Positions 43,384-51,618 of a DNA stretch of 64,000 nt are shown one piece after another (position 1 is the stretch's first letter; each line of letters begins with the position of its first letter). The notes below the pieces were generated by a model. It was given only the letters and a program-made list of their open reading frames with translations. It searched no databases and was not told where the DNA came from. The translations under genes were made by a program, and so were the position numbers. Source of the stretch: Limnohabitans sp. G3-2 (GTDB taxonomy: Bacteria; Pseudomonadota; Gammaproteobacteria; Burkholderiales; Burkholderiaceae_C). The DNA is taken from the NCBI RefSeq assembly GCF_002778275.1, contig NZ_NESG01000005.1, positions 1 to 64,000 of the forward strand. The letters run 5' to 3'.

Positions 43384-43593
43384 GTAACAAATTCAGTCAT
43401 AAGTGGGCTCTGCCCCCCTAATAACGTCCTGATGAATTCTGTAGGAGGCAGCCCCTGCTGCCGAATGTTGGCGCATGTTGGCGAAGGCTCAACTAAAAAT
43501 GGGGTCTGACCCCAATTAAACCCCTGAAGAATTCTGTGGGAGGCAGCCCCTGCTGCCGCATGTTTGCGCATGTTTGCGGATGTTGGCGCAGCC
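43384..43593. repeat. Repeat-bearing gap between apaH and the Smr-domain gene
   Basis: Two copies of TTCTGT(A/G)GGAGGCAGCCC continuing CTGCTGCCG lie at about 43438-43467 and 43527-43560. Each is a REP-like hairpin with stem GGCAGC/GCTGCC and loop CCCT. Between them is TGGGGTCTGACCCCA (43502-43516), a second short palindrome that recurs at about 45412. No gene is present. Confidence 0.75.
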
Positions 43594-44232
43594 TCAACCA
43601 CCCGGCTTGAGCAAGACCACCAGCGCACCGGCGCCGCCCTCTGTGGCTTTGGCCTGAACAAAGGCCATGACCTGGTTCTTTTGAATCAACCAACTGTGGA
43701 CTTTGGGCTTGAGGACCGACGTTTTGCCGGGCGAGCCCAGGCCTTTGCCGTGCACCACGCGCAGGCAGCGCAGGCCTTGTTTATGGGCAATGCGGATGAA
43801 TTCGGCCAGCGCCACACGGGCCTCTTCGGTGCGCAGGCCGTGCAAATCGATCTCACGCTGGATGGACCAGCCGCCTTTTCGGAGTTTTTGGGTCACATCG
43901 ATCCCGATGCCTGGGCGCCTGAAACTCAAGGCATCGTCGGTGTCGAGCAAGGAGCTCACGTCAAACCCGTCGCTGAGTGCATCGCGCAACACGGCCTCTT
44001 CGTCTTTTTGACGTTGGGCCGCCACGGGGGCCGGTGCTGGGGGCGTGAGGCTGGCTTGGTCGTTGGAAGGCATGCGCTTGACCACACCCACGGCACGCGC
44101 AAACAGGTTGGCTTCGGCCTCTTTCTGGCGGGCTGCAGCGGTGCGCGCAGCCTCGGCCGCTTGCGCTTTTTCATGCGCATCGGCGAGTTTCTTTTTGACC
44201 TGTTTCAGGTCTTGCAGGGTGTTGATTTTCAC
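43594..44232 (-). CDS. Smr-domain protein
   Basis: The protein of about 212 residues has an N-terminal coiled-coil and Ala/Lys-rich half (LKQVKKKLADAHEKAQAAEA) and a C-terminal Smr domain with IDLHGLRTEEARVALAEFI and VVHGKGLGSPGKTSVLK, the DXH and HGXG motifs. Smr domains nick branched DNA or cut RNA. GTG 44232 is the likely start; TTG six codons upstream is less likely. Confidence 0.9.
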   Translation of the reverse strand: MKINTLQDLKQVKKKLADAHEKAQAAEAARTAAARQKEAEANLFARAVGVVKRMPSNDQASLTPPAPAPVAAQRQKDEEAVLRDALSDGFDVSSLLDTDDALSFRRPGIGIDVTQKLRKGGWSIQREIDLHGLRTEEARVALAEFIRIAHKQGLRCLRVVHGKGLGSPGKTSVLKPKVHSWLIQKNQVMAFVQAKATEGGAGALVVLLKPGG

Positions 44233-44351
44233 GGGCTGACTGTGCCACAAATGCGTGGCCGGTGATGTGGCTGCTCACCATAGTCACCTGCAGGCCCGGC
44301 ATTTTGTGGGAGAAGAGATCGAAGTTTTGTAGGAGAAGGGATCGTTGTCTT

Positions 44352-44760
44352 TGTGGGAGCGAGCCCCTGCTCGCGAATGGCCCTGCAGACCACCACGCGC
44401 CTTCGGCCGCAGGGGCGGCCTCCCACGGGGGACGCGGCATTGGTGTCTTTGTGGGAGCGAGCCCCTGCTCGCGAATGGCCTTACAGACCACCCAGCACCT
44501 TCGGCCGCAGGGGCGGCCTCCCACAGGGGACGCGGCATCGGTGTCATGGTGGGAGCGAGCCCCTGCTCGCGAATGGCCTTGCGGACCACCACGCGCCTTC
44601 GGCCGCAGGGGCGGCCTCCCACGGGGGATGCGGCGTCGGTGCTACAGGGGACGCGGCATCGGTGTCTTTGTGGGAGCGAGCCCCTGCTCGCGAATGACTT
44701 CGCGAATGAATGCCGGAGTCACTGCATTCCTTCGGCCGCAGGAGCCGCCTCCTGCACACA
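44352..44760. repeat. Array of alternating REP-like palindromes (types A and B)
   Basis: Four A units (GTGGGAGCGAGCCCCTGCTC, stem GCGAGC/GCTCGC) alternate with three B units plus a variant (GGCCGCAGGGGCGGCCTCCC, stem GGCCGC/GCGGCC), in opposite orientation to each other. A units begin near 44352, 44451, 44550 and 44670; B units near 44405, 44504 and 44603, with a variant near 44735. Intervening bases are 20-25 bp and also partly repeated (GAATGGCC...CCTTC). Confidence 0.9.
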
Positions 44761-44762
44761 GG

Positions 44763-45167
44763 TCACTGGCCGCGGTTGCGCATCCAGTCGGCGGTTTTGA
44801 AGAAGCTGGCGTTCAAGCGTTCGCGCAGCAGCGGGTCGACCTGGGTTTCCTGCATGGCTTGGTCCATGCAAGCGAGCCACTGGTCACGTTCTTGCACGCC
44901 AATCGAAAACGGCATGTGGCGCATGCGCAGACGTGGGTGACCAAAACGTTCGGTGTAGTGCTCTGGCCCACCCAACCAGCCACACAAAAACCAAAACAAT
45001 TTCTCCCTCGCGTCTTGCAAGGTGCTGCCGTGCGCGGCGCGCAATTCCTGGTAGCCGGGCTCGATGTCCATCAGGTCGTAAAAGCGCTCGGCCAGCGCCT
45101 TGACGCGTGCCTCGCCCCCCATCCATTCAAACGGGGTGTCAAAAGGGGGTTTGTCTTCGATGGGCAT
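44763..45167 (-). CDS. Truncated haemoglobin, group II
   Basis: The 134-residue globin starts at ATG 45167. It has FYDLMDIEPGYQEL, KLFWFLCGWLGGP (distal region with Trp) and RFGHPRLRMRHMPF, where His is the proximal haem ligand, in the manner of group II truncated haemoglobins (TrHbO). The family binds oxygen or handles NO and peroxide. It lies alone between two REP-like arrays. Confidence 0.92.
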   Translation of the reverse strand: MPIEDKPPFDTPFEWMGGEARVKALAERFYDLMDIEPGYQELRAAHGSTLQDAREKLFWFLCGWLGGPEHYTERFGHPRLRMRHMPFSIGVQERDQWLACMDQAMQETQVDPLLRERLNASFFKTADWMRNRGQ

Positions 45168-45207
45168 GGTTTGTATTTTGCCGCAAGCCGTGGTCATGGC
45201 TTTGTGT

Positions 45208-45400
45208 GGGAGCGAGCCCCTGCTCGCGAATGACCTAGCAGGCCACCAAGCACCTTCGGCCGCAGGGGCGGCCTCCTACAGGGGAAGCGACGTCGGTGCC
45301 TTTGTGGGAGCGAGCCCCTGCTCGCGAATGGCCTTGCAGTCCACCAAGCACCTTCGGCCGCAGGGGCGGCCTCCTACAGGGGATGCGGCGTCGTTGTCTT
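45208..45400. repeat. Second array of alternating REP-like palindromes
   Basis: A, B, A, B units of the same types as at 44.4 kb lie in 45208-45378, the B tails here reading TCCTAC. A short palindrome TTGGGATCTGACCCCAA follows at about 45408-45424. No gene lies between the haemoglobin start and the permease stop. Confidence 0.88.
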
Positions 45401-45454
45401 TGGAAAATTGGGATCTGACCCCAATTCAACCTGCCCCCCATTCAACCATTTCAA

Positions 45455-47995
45455 CTACTCGGTGGATTGACGCAGCGTCTGCATGACCGGTTGGCGCAAA
45501 ACGCCCGACAGGCTGAGGCTGCCAGCGGCCCAGGCCAGCAAAGCGCCCAAAGCACCACCCGCCAAAGGCGCCCACAGCGGGGGCTGCCAGGCAAATTCGA
45601 AAGCGAACCGGGCCAGTGCCCAGCCTACCGCCAAGGCCATGCTGCTGGCCATGAAGCCGGCCAGCCAGCCCAGCCCCAACAGCTCGGTGCGCTGCACCTG
45701 GGCCAGCAAGGCGCGCCCGGCCCCGAGCGCCCGCATGATGGCGTATTCGCGCTCCCGCTCTTGCCGGCTGGCCCCCACGGCGGCCAAAAGCACCACCAGG
45801 CCTGCGGCCAATGTGAAGGCGAACAAATACTCCACCGCCCGCATCACTTGGTCCATGACCCGTTGAACCTGTGCCAGTGTGCTGCGCATGTCCACACTGG
45901 TGATGTTGGGGAACTGGTTGACCAACGCGTTGTCAAAGCCTGCAGCGCTTTGCGGCGAGCGAAAGGCCGCCATGTAGGTCATGGGCAGGTCGGGCATTTG
46001 CGAGACGGGGAACATCATGAAAAAGTTGGCACGCATGGAGGTCCAGTCCACTTTGCGCAGGCTGGTGATGCGGGCTTCGCGCGTCTGGCCTGCGATGTCG
46101 AAACGCAGTTGGTCCCCCAACTTAAGGCCCAGTGTGTCGGCGATGCCTTGTTCCACACTCAGGCCATCGGTTTCTTCGGGCACCCAACGACCTGCGGTCA
46201 GGGGGTTGTGGGCAGGCAAAGTGGCCGAATGCGAGAGGTTGATCTCGCGGTCAATCAACCTTTTGGCGCGGTCGGCTTCGAAGTCAATGGGGCTGACTTC
46301 ACGCCCATTGATGGCCACCAAACGCCCCCGAATCATGGGAAACCAATCCGGCGACTGCACCCCGGCTTTGTCCAGACTGGCCAAGAAATCGCTGGCTTGC
46401 TCGGGCTGCACGTTGATGACAAAACGGTCTGGCGCATGGGCCGGCGTGGCCTGACGCCAGCTGGCGATCAGGTCCGTGCGCAGCAGCACCAACAGGGCCA
46501 AGGCCAACAAGCCCACCGACAAGGCGCTCACCTGCACCACCGCAAACACCGGGCGCGCTGCCACCTGGCGGGTGGCCAAACGCAACCAAGGTGGGGCCTG
46601 CTCGTCGGGCAGCGTTCGGCGCAGCAGCCAAAGGGCCGCGGCGGCAAGACCCGCGAACACCAACAAAGCGACGCCAAACCCACCCACGGTGATCAGGCCC
46701 AAAGTCAGGTTGCGGCTGACCATGAGCAGCGTCAAGGCAAAACCCAGCAAACCCATGGCCAACACCAAGCCCGAGCGCACTTGCAGGCTGCCCAGGTCAC
46801 GGCGGATCACGCGCAGAGGCGGCACCTGCGCCAACTGCAGCACAGGGGGCAAGCCAAAAGCGACCAGCAGGGTCAGGCCCATGCCCATGCCCATCAGGGC
46901 CGGTTGCAAGCTGGCTGCGGGCAATTGCGCATCCACCAAGCCGGCGAGCAACAGCACAAAACCCAGGTGCACGGCATAACCCACCCACACGCCCAATGCA
47001 CTGGCCAACAAGCCAGCACCCAAAAATTCCAAACCGTAACTCAGGGTCAAGGTGCGCTGGCTTTGGCCCAAGACGCGCAGCAGGGCACAGGCATCGAGCT
47101 GCCGCTGCGCAAAGCTGCGGGCCGCTAAGGCCACGGCCACGGCGCACAGCAAGGCGGCCAGCAGGGCCACCAAATTCAGGAACTGCGATGCGCGGTCCAG
47201 CGTCTGGCGCATTTCAGGGCGGCCACTGTCCAGCGACTCGATCTGCACACCCCGCACATGGGCCAACTCAACTTCGGGCTTGGCCCAGCGCACAAAGCGT
47301 TCGGCGGCTGCGGCATCACCGGCCACCGCCATGCGCCAAGTCACGCGGCTGGCGGGTTGAACCAATCCGGTCGACGCCAAATCGGCCGCATTCATCATGA
47401 CGCGTGGCGCAAAGGTCATGAAACCTGCGCCCCGGTCGGGTTCGCGCTCGATGATGGCCGAGATGCGCAAACTGCGCTCGCCCAAGCCCAGCAGTTGTCC
47501 TGTTTTCAAGCCCAAGTTGTCCAGCAGTGCCGGGTCCACCCACACTTCGCCCGCGGGGGGAATGGTGGGTGCCACGCCCGAAGCGGGCGGCTGCCCCACA
47601 TCCGGCAAGACGCGCAATTGGCCGCGCAGCGGGTAACCTGGCGCCACCGCTTTCAGCGCCACCAAGCGGCTCGCCCCGCCCTGCTCAGCCAAGGCGCGCG
47701 CCATGGTAGGAAAACTCACATTGGTGTTGGTTTGCAAACCCATGTTTTGGGCCTGCTGCACAAAAGCCAGCGGGGTGCTTTGGTCACTGACGACCACCGC
47801 ATCGCCGCCCAGCAATTGCCGTGCATCGCGCCACAAACCCGACTGCATGCGGTCAGCCAAAAAACCCACCGCCGTGAGCGCTGCCACCGCCAAAGCCACC
47901 GACAACATGAGCAGGCGCAACTCGCCTGCCCGCAAATCACGCCACAAATTGCGCCCACCCAGCCTCAGGCCATGCATCCAACCTTGTTTGTTCAT
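45455..47995 (-). CDS. FtsX/MacB-type ABC transporter permease (YbbP-like)
   Basis: The 846-residue permease has ten hydrophobic segments in two FtsX-type groups, each with a large periplasmic domain, as in YbbP. An N-terminal segment (LLMLSVALAVAALTAVGFLA) and a C-terminal group (FTLAAGLVVLLAAVGASRQERERE) carry the coupling motif REREYAIMRALGAGR. The matching ATPase (YbbA) and lipase (TesA) genes are not seen here. Substrate unknown; lipids or lipoproteins are likely. Confidence 0.85.
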   Translation of the reverse strand: MNKQGWMHGLRLGGRNLWRDLRAGELRLLMLSVALAVAALTAVGFLADRMQSGLWRDARQLLGGDAVVVSDQSTPLAFVQQAQNMGLQTNTNVSFPTMARALAEQGGASRLVALKAVAPGYPLRGQLRVLPDVGQPPASGVAPTIPPAGEVWVDPALLDNLGLKTGQLLGLGERSLRISAIIEREPDRGAGFMTFAPRVMMNAADLASTGLVQPASRVTWRMAVAGDAAAAERFVRWAKPEVELAHVRGVQIESLDSGRPEMRQTLDRASQFLNLVALLAALLCAVAVALAARSFAQRQLDACALLRVLGQSQRTLTLSYGLEFLGAGLLASALGVWVGYAVHLGFVLLLAGLVDAQLPAASLQPALMGMGMGLTLLVAFGLPPVLQLAQVPPLRVIRRDLGSLQVRSGLVLAMGLLGFALTLLMVSRNLTLGLITVGGFGVALLVFAGLAAAALWLLRRTLPDEQAPPWLRLATRQVAARPVFAVVQVSALSVGLLALALLVLLRTDLIASWRQATPAHAPDRFVINVQPEQASDFLASLDKAGVQSPDWFPMIRGRLVAINGREVSPIDFEADRAKRLIDREINLSHSATLPAHNPLTAGRWVPEETDGLSVEQGIADTLGLKLGDQLRFDIAGQTREARITSLRKVDWTSMRANFFMMFPVSQMPDLPMTYMAAFRSPQSAAGFDNALVNQFPNITSVDMRSTLAQVQRVMDQVMRAVEYLFAFTLAAGLVVLLAAVGASRQEREREYAIMRALGAGRALLAQVQRTELLGLGWLAGFMASSMALAVGWALARFAFEFAWQPPLWAPLAGGALGALLAWAAGSLSLSGVLRQPVMQTLRQSTE

Positions 47996-48056
47996 CTCTC
48001 AACCTTACCGCACAAGCCATTCACGGCGGTGACAAAGGCATTTTTCTGCGCCCTCA

Positions 48057-48257
48057 ACCCTTCGGCCGCAGGGGCGGCCTCCCACAGGGGACGTGGCCAC
48101 CGGTGTCTTTGTGGGAGCGAGCCCCTGCTCGCGAAGGGTTATCTGGCTAACTCGAATGACCTTGCAGACCACCAAGCACCTTCGGCCGCAGGGGCGGCCT
48201 CCCACGGGGGAAGCGGCAGCGGTGTCTTTGTGGGAGCGAGCCCCTGCTCGCGAAGGG
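48057..48257. repeat. Third array of alternating REP-like palindromes
   Basis: B, A, B, A units (near 48059, 48111, 48179 and 48231) of the types seen at 44.4 kb, with GGTTA(T/G)CTGGC(T/C)AACTCG repeated after A units. The last unit touches the fdhD stop codon. The C-terminal codons of fdhD (CTGGCCAACTCGG...) resemble the flank of the A unit, so the repeat probably copied gene sequence. Confidence 0.85.
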
Positions 48258-49139
48258 TTAGCTGGCCAACTCGGCTTGCCAGAGCAGGCGCTCGGGGGCG
48301 CTGAAGCAGAGGAAGCGCTTGTTGGTGGCTCGGCCAATTGCACACAAGCCCAGGCGTTTGGCGACGTCCAGCCCCATTTGTGTGATGCCGCTGCGTGACA
48401 CCACCACAGGCACCCCCATTTGCGCGGATTTGATGACCATCTCGCTGGTCAAACGGCCGGTGGTGTAGAACACCTTGTCTTGGCCGTCCACATCGTTCAT
48501 CCACATCCAGCCGGCGATGGTGTCCACCGCGTTGTGGCGGCCCACGTCCTCGACGAACATGAGCATCTCGTCCCCTTTGAACAAGGCGCAACCGTGCACC
48601 GAGCCAGACGATTTGTAGGTGGTTTCTTGCAGGCGAATGGCGTTGACCAAGCCATACAGCTGGCCTTGCGTGATCTGCGCGGGTGGCAAGGCGATCTCGT
48701 CGATGTGGGCCATGAGGTCACCAAACACGCTGCCCTGACCGCAGCCGGTGGTCACCACGCGGTCGGCGCTGCGCTCGATCACGATCTGGGCGTTGGCCCG
48801 GGTTTTGACCGCCGCCACACCGGGCTCGCCCACTTCGCCTTCGCCTATCGTCCAATCCACGGTGATCGATTCGATCTGATCCACCGAGTCAATCAGGCGC
48901 TGGTTACGCAGGAACCCCAGCACCAGCCACTCGGGCTCAGCGCCCAAGGTCATCAGGGTGACCAGTTCTTTTTTGTCCAGGTAAATCGTGAGTGCGCGCT
49001 CGGCCGGGATTTGGGTTTCGGAGGTTTCGCCGAACTCATTGCAGACGGAGACATGTCGCGTGAGGGGTGCACGCGCATGGGTGAGGTGGGGCTTGGGCAG
49101 GACCGACTCGGCCGCAGGGACATTCATGGCAACAGACAT
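48258..49139 (-). CDS. fdhD: Formate dehydrogenase accessory sulfurtransferase
   Basis: The 293-residue FdhD protein passes sulfur from IscS to the molybdenum cofactor of formate dehydrogenase. Conserved parts are ALTIYLDKKELVTLM, VTTGCGQGSVFGD (the active loop, here with one Cys instead of the CXXC of E. coli), LFVED-like MFVEDVGRHNAVD and GRLTSEMVIKSAQMGVPVVVSRS. It lies at the end of the formate dehydrogenase cluster, behind a terminator, so it probably has its own promoter. Confidence 0.95.
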   Translation of the reverse strand: MSVAMNVPAAESVLPKPHLTHARAPLTRHVSVCNEFGETSETQIPAERALTIYLDKKELVTLMTLGAEPEWLVLGFLRNQRLIDSVDQIESITVDWTIGEGEVGEPGVAAVKTRANAQIVIERSADRVVTTGCGQGSVFGDLMAHIDEIALPPAQITQGQLYGLVNAIRLQETTYKSSGSVHGCALFKGDEMLMFVEDVGRHNAVDTIAGWMWMNDVDGQDKVFYTTGRLTSEMVIKSAQMGVPVVVSRSGITQMGLDVAKRLGLCAIGRATNKRFLCFSAPERLLWQAELAS

Positions 49140-49157
49140 GGCTTGAGCCTAACGTAA

Positions 49158-49187
49158 AAATCCCCCGCCGTTGCCGACGGGGGATTT
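49158..49187. terminator. Terminator between the formate dehydrogenase operon and fdhD
   Basis: AAATCCCCCG and CGGGGGATTT form a perfect 10-bp stem with a 10-nt loop, followed on the minus strand by TTTTTACG. It lies 22 bp past the stop of the small exported protein gene and 19 bp before fdhD. Confidence 0.85.
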
Positions 49188-49209
49188 GGCGATGACGCGA
49201 GTGAAAGGA

Positions 49210-49554
49210 TCAGCCTTTTTTGGCAGGTGCGGCAGCGGGCTTGGCGCCGGCGGGTGCCGCAGCAGGTGCGGCAGGCGCAGCTGCTGTGGTTTCAGCGGGC
49301 TTGTAGGCACCCGGGTCGACGCAAGCGGGCGTGGCGGTGGGTGCCGCTTTGCCTTTGCCATTGGTTTTGTAATAGTGCGCAGCCACTTTTTCGCGGGACT
49401 TGCACAACTGGAAATCGGCCACTTTGTTGCCGTGCGCTGTTTTGGCAGCAGCTTCGGCTGCTTTGGCTTTGGCTTCGTCGCTCAATGCGGGCAATTTGGC
49501 CATGGCACCAAAACTGATGGCCAAGGCAGACAAGACAAGCAGGTATTTTTTCAT
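49210..49554 (-). CDS. Small exported Ala/Pro-rich protein of the formate dehydrogenase cluster
   Basis: The 114-residue protein has a signal peptide (KKYLLVLSALAISFGAMA), then a helical part and two Cys residues (FQLCKSREK and TPACVDPG) that could form a disulfide, and an Ala/Pro/Lys tail. I do not recognise a family beyond its repeated presence behind fdh genes. ATG 49554 is preferred over the start six codons upstream, because it has the signal peptide at the N-terminus. Periplasmic location is inferred. Confidence 0.75.
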   Translation of the reverse strand: MKKYLLVLSALAISFGAMAKLPALSDEAKAKAAEAAAKTAHGNKVADFQLCKSREKVAAHYYKTNGKGKAAPTATPACVDPGAYKPAETTAAAPAAPAAAPAGAKPAAAPAKKG

Positions 49555-49568
49555 GGTGTTCTCCTCGC

Positions 49569-50744
49569 TCAAACCGAAGCCGTTTTAACGGCTGTCGCTG
49601 ATGTGGTGGACGCAGGCACAGAGCGCTGTGCAGGGATCTTGCCGGACTTGACGTCGTTGTACCAAAGCTCGTGGTGCTCTTTGGCCCAGGTTTCGTCCAC
49701 ATAGCCTTCGCGCATGGCTTTGTAGGCGCCGCGCATGCCGATCGTGCCCATGTAGATGTGACCGATGAACATGGCCATCATGAACAAAGTGGCGACGCCG
49801 TGAATCAGGTTGGCGATCTGCATGGTGCCGCGTTCATAAATCAGACCGGGGATGAGTTTGTCCAGCACCAAGCCAGAGCCCACCACGATCAAGCCGAGGA
49901 ACAACACGCCGCCCCAGAACACCACCTTCTCACCGGCATTGAAGCGGTGCGAAGGCACTTCGGTGCCCGAAAACAGGCCGCCACCTTTGGCCAGCCACAC
50001 CAGGTCTTCTTTGGAGGGCAGGTTGTCTTTCAGGAAAGTGACAAACACGATCACCAAAGACACAGCGAACAGGGGACCCGCAAAGTTGTGGATGTTCTTC
50101 AGCGCAAAAGACAACCAGCCAAACAAGGTGCTGCCTATGATGGGCAGCAAAAAGAACTTGCCGTAGGCCATGACGATGCCTGAAATGGCCAAGGCGACAA
50201 AGGCGATGGCATTGGCCCAGTGGGCGGAGCGCTCAAAGGGCGTGAAACGCTCGATCTTGCGACCGGTTTCTTGGCCATGCAGCTCCATGGTGCCTTTGCT
50301 GAAATAAAACAAAGCCATGGCGCCCACTGCGATCAGTAACAAAGCCGCGCCATAGGGGATGACGATGTTGTTGCGCACCTGACGCCACGCTTCGCCCGCC
50401 GAAGCCAGACGAGAGCCGGGGTATTGCACAAAGGGCTGAATCAGGTTGCCCGCTTCTGGCGCCTCGCTTTTGGGCAGGCTGCTGTAACCGGTCACGCCCT
50501 GGCCGACCGCACGCCACATGGGCGCGTTGTTGCCGGGTTGAACTTGGCCACGCTCGGCGTTGGTTTGGTCTTTGTACTTGGCATCGGCGTCAGCACCGGG
50601 GGCCAATTGAAAGACATTGGCGCTTTTCACACCCAAGCTGGTTTCAGCTTGGGCCGTGGGCGCGGGCGCAGCCGGTGCTGGCGTTTGGGCCACAACGCCC
50701 ACCGCCGCCAAGGCCAGCCCTAAAGTCAATAACATGCGGCGCAT
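49569..50744 (-). CDS. Formate dehydrogenase gamma subunit (cytochrome b556)
   Basis: The protein of about 391 residues has a cleavable signal (LLTLGLALAAVGVVAQ), an Ala/Pro-rich periplasmic part of about 110 residues, and a di-haem cytochrome b with four main helices. His ligands are in RFTPFERSAHWANAIAF, IHNFAG, IANLIHGVATLF and MFIGHIYMG. It passes electrons from the Fe-S subunit to quinone. AAGGAG precedes ATG 50744. An upstream helix (VIPYGAALLLIAVGAMALFY) is extra. Confidence 0.92.
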   Translation of the reverse strand: MRRMLLTLGLALAAVGVVAQTPAPAAPAPTAQAETSLGVKSANVFQLAPGADADAKYKDQTNAERGQVQPGNNAPMWRAVGQGVTGYSSLPKSEAPEAGNLIQPFVQYPGSRLASAGEAWRQVRNNIVIPYGAALLLIAVGAMALFYFSKGTMELHGQETGRKIERFTPFERSAHWANAIAFVALAISGIVMAYGKFFLLPIIGSTLFGWLSFALKNIHNFAGPLFAVSLVIVFVTFLKDNLPSKEDLVWLAKGGGLFSGTEVPSHRFNAGEKVVFWGGVLFLGLIVVGSGLVLDKLIPGLIYERGTMQIANLIHGVATLFMMAMFIGHIYMGTIGMRGAYKAMREGYVDETWAKEHHELWYNDVKSGKIPAQRSVPASTTSATAVKTASV

Positions 50745-50761
50745 GAACTTCTCCTTGGCGC

Positions 50762-50986
50762 TCACTTGGGTGCGCGGACGTGGTCGTTTTGGCCGTAAGT
50801 GGCACGGGCCTTGAGGTGGTTGGCCCAGCCGTCTTTGTCACCGGCTTTCCAGCCAGGTTCTGTGAAGTTGGCCACGCCCGTTCCGCTGTAGGCGGGCTTG
50901 TCGGTGCGCACGCCTTTGACCTCTTGCGGCTTTTCGCCACAAGCGACCAACAAAACCGCGCTGCCAAGAATGAAAGCTGCTTTCAT
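50762..50986 (-). CDS. Small lipoprotein in the formate dehydrogenase operon
   Basis: The 74-residue protein starts with a lipoprotein signal (MKAAFILGSAVLLVAC, Cys at residue 16) and has a short, hydrophilic body with GTGVANFTEPGWKAGDKDGW. It sits between the Fe-S and cytochrome subunit genes, 2 bp after the former. I know no function; it may be an assembly factor at the periplasmic face. Confidence 0.8.
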   Translation of the reverse strand: MKAAFILGSAVLLVACGEKPQEVKGVRTDKPAYSGTGVANFTEPGWKAGDKDGWANHLKARATYGQNDHVRAPK

Positions 50987-50988
50987 GT

Positions 50989-51600
50989 TCAGGCTCCTTG
51001 TTTGGCCGTTTGGGCTTGATTGCCATAAGCAGTGCCCCAACCCCAGACTTCAGCGCCCTTGCCACGGCTGATCACGCGGCCACGCAGGATGTCGGTGATG
51101 ACGTCGCCATCGCCGGCCAGCAAAGCCTTGGTCGAGCACATTTCGGCGCAAGCGGGCAACTTGCCTTCGGCCAAGCGGTTGCGGCCGTATTTCTCAAACT
51201 CGGACTGGCTGCCGTGCTCTTCGGGGCCACCGGCGCAGAAGGTGCACTTGTCCATCTTGCCGCGCAGGCCAAAAGTGCCGTTGGACGGGAACTGGGGCGC
51301 GCCAAAGGGGCAGGCATAAGAGCAGTAGCCGCAGCCAATGCAAATGTCCTTGTCGTGCAAGACCACGCCTTCTTCGGTTTTGTAGAAGCAGTTGACCGGG
51401 CAAACGGCCATGCAAGGTGCGTCCGAGCAGTGCATGCAAGCGACCGAGATCGACTTCTCACCGGGCACGCCGTCGTTCAAAGTGACCACACGGCGGCGGT
51501 TCACGCCCCATGGCACCTCGTGCTCGTTCTTGCAAGCGGTCACGCAACCGTTGCATTCGATGCAGCGCTCTGCATCGCAGATAAATTTCATTCGTGCCAT
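50989..51600 (-). CDS. Formate dehydrogenase beta subunit (4Fe-4S)
   Basis: The 203-residue protein has four Cys-rich groups for [4Fe-4S] clusters: CIECNGCVTAC, CMHCSDAPCMAVCP, CIGCGYCSYACP and CTFC...CAEMC. It links the catalytic subunit to the cytochrome. It lacks the C-terminal membrane anchor of E. coli FdnH. It lies 18 bp behind the alpha subunit gene. Confidence 0.93.
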   Translation of the reverse strand: MARMKFICDAERCIECNGCVTACKNEHEVPWGVNRRRVVTLNDGVPGEKSISVACMHCSDAPCMAVCPVNCFYKTEEGVVLHDKDICIGCGYCSYACPFGAPQFPSNGTFGLRGKMDKCTFCAGGPEEHGSQSEFEKYGRNRLAEGKLPACAEMCSTKALLAGDGDVITDILRGRVISRGKGAEVWGWGTAYGNQAQTAKQGA

Positions 51601-51618
51601 CGTGTTCTCCAGGTGCGC

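Noticed and set aside
44352..48257. Regularly spaced repeats considered as a CRISPR array
   Set aside because: Repeats are of two alternating palindromic types in opposite orientation, the spacers are repeats themselves, and no cas gene is near. They fit REP/BIME elements.
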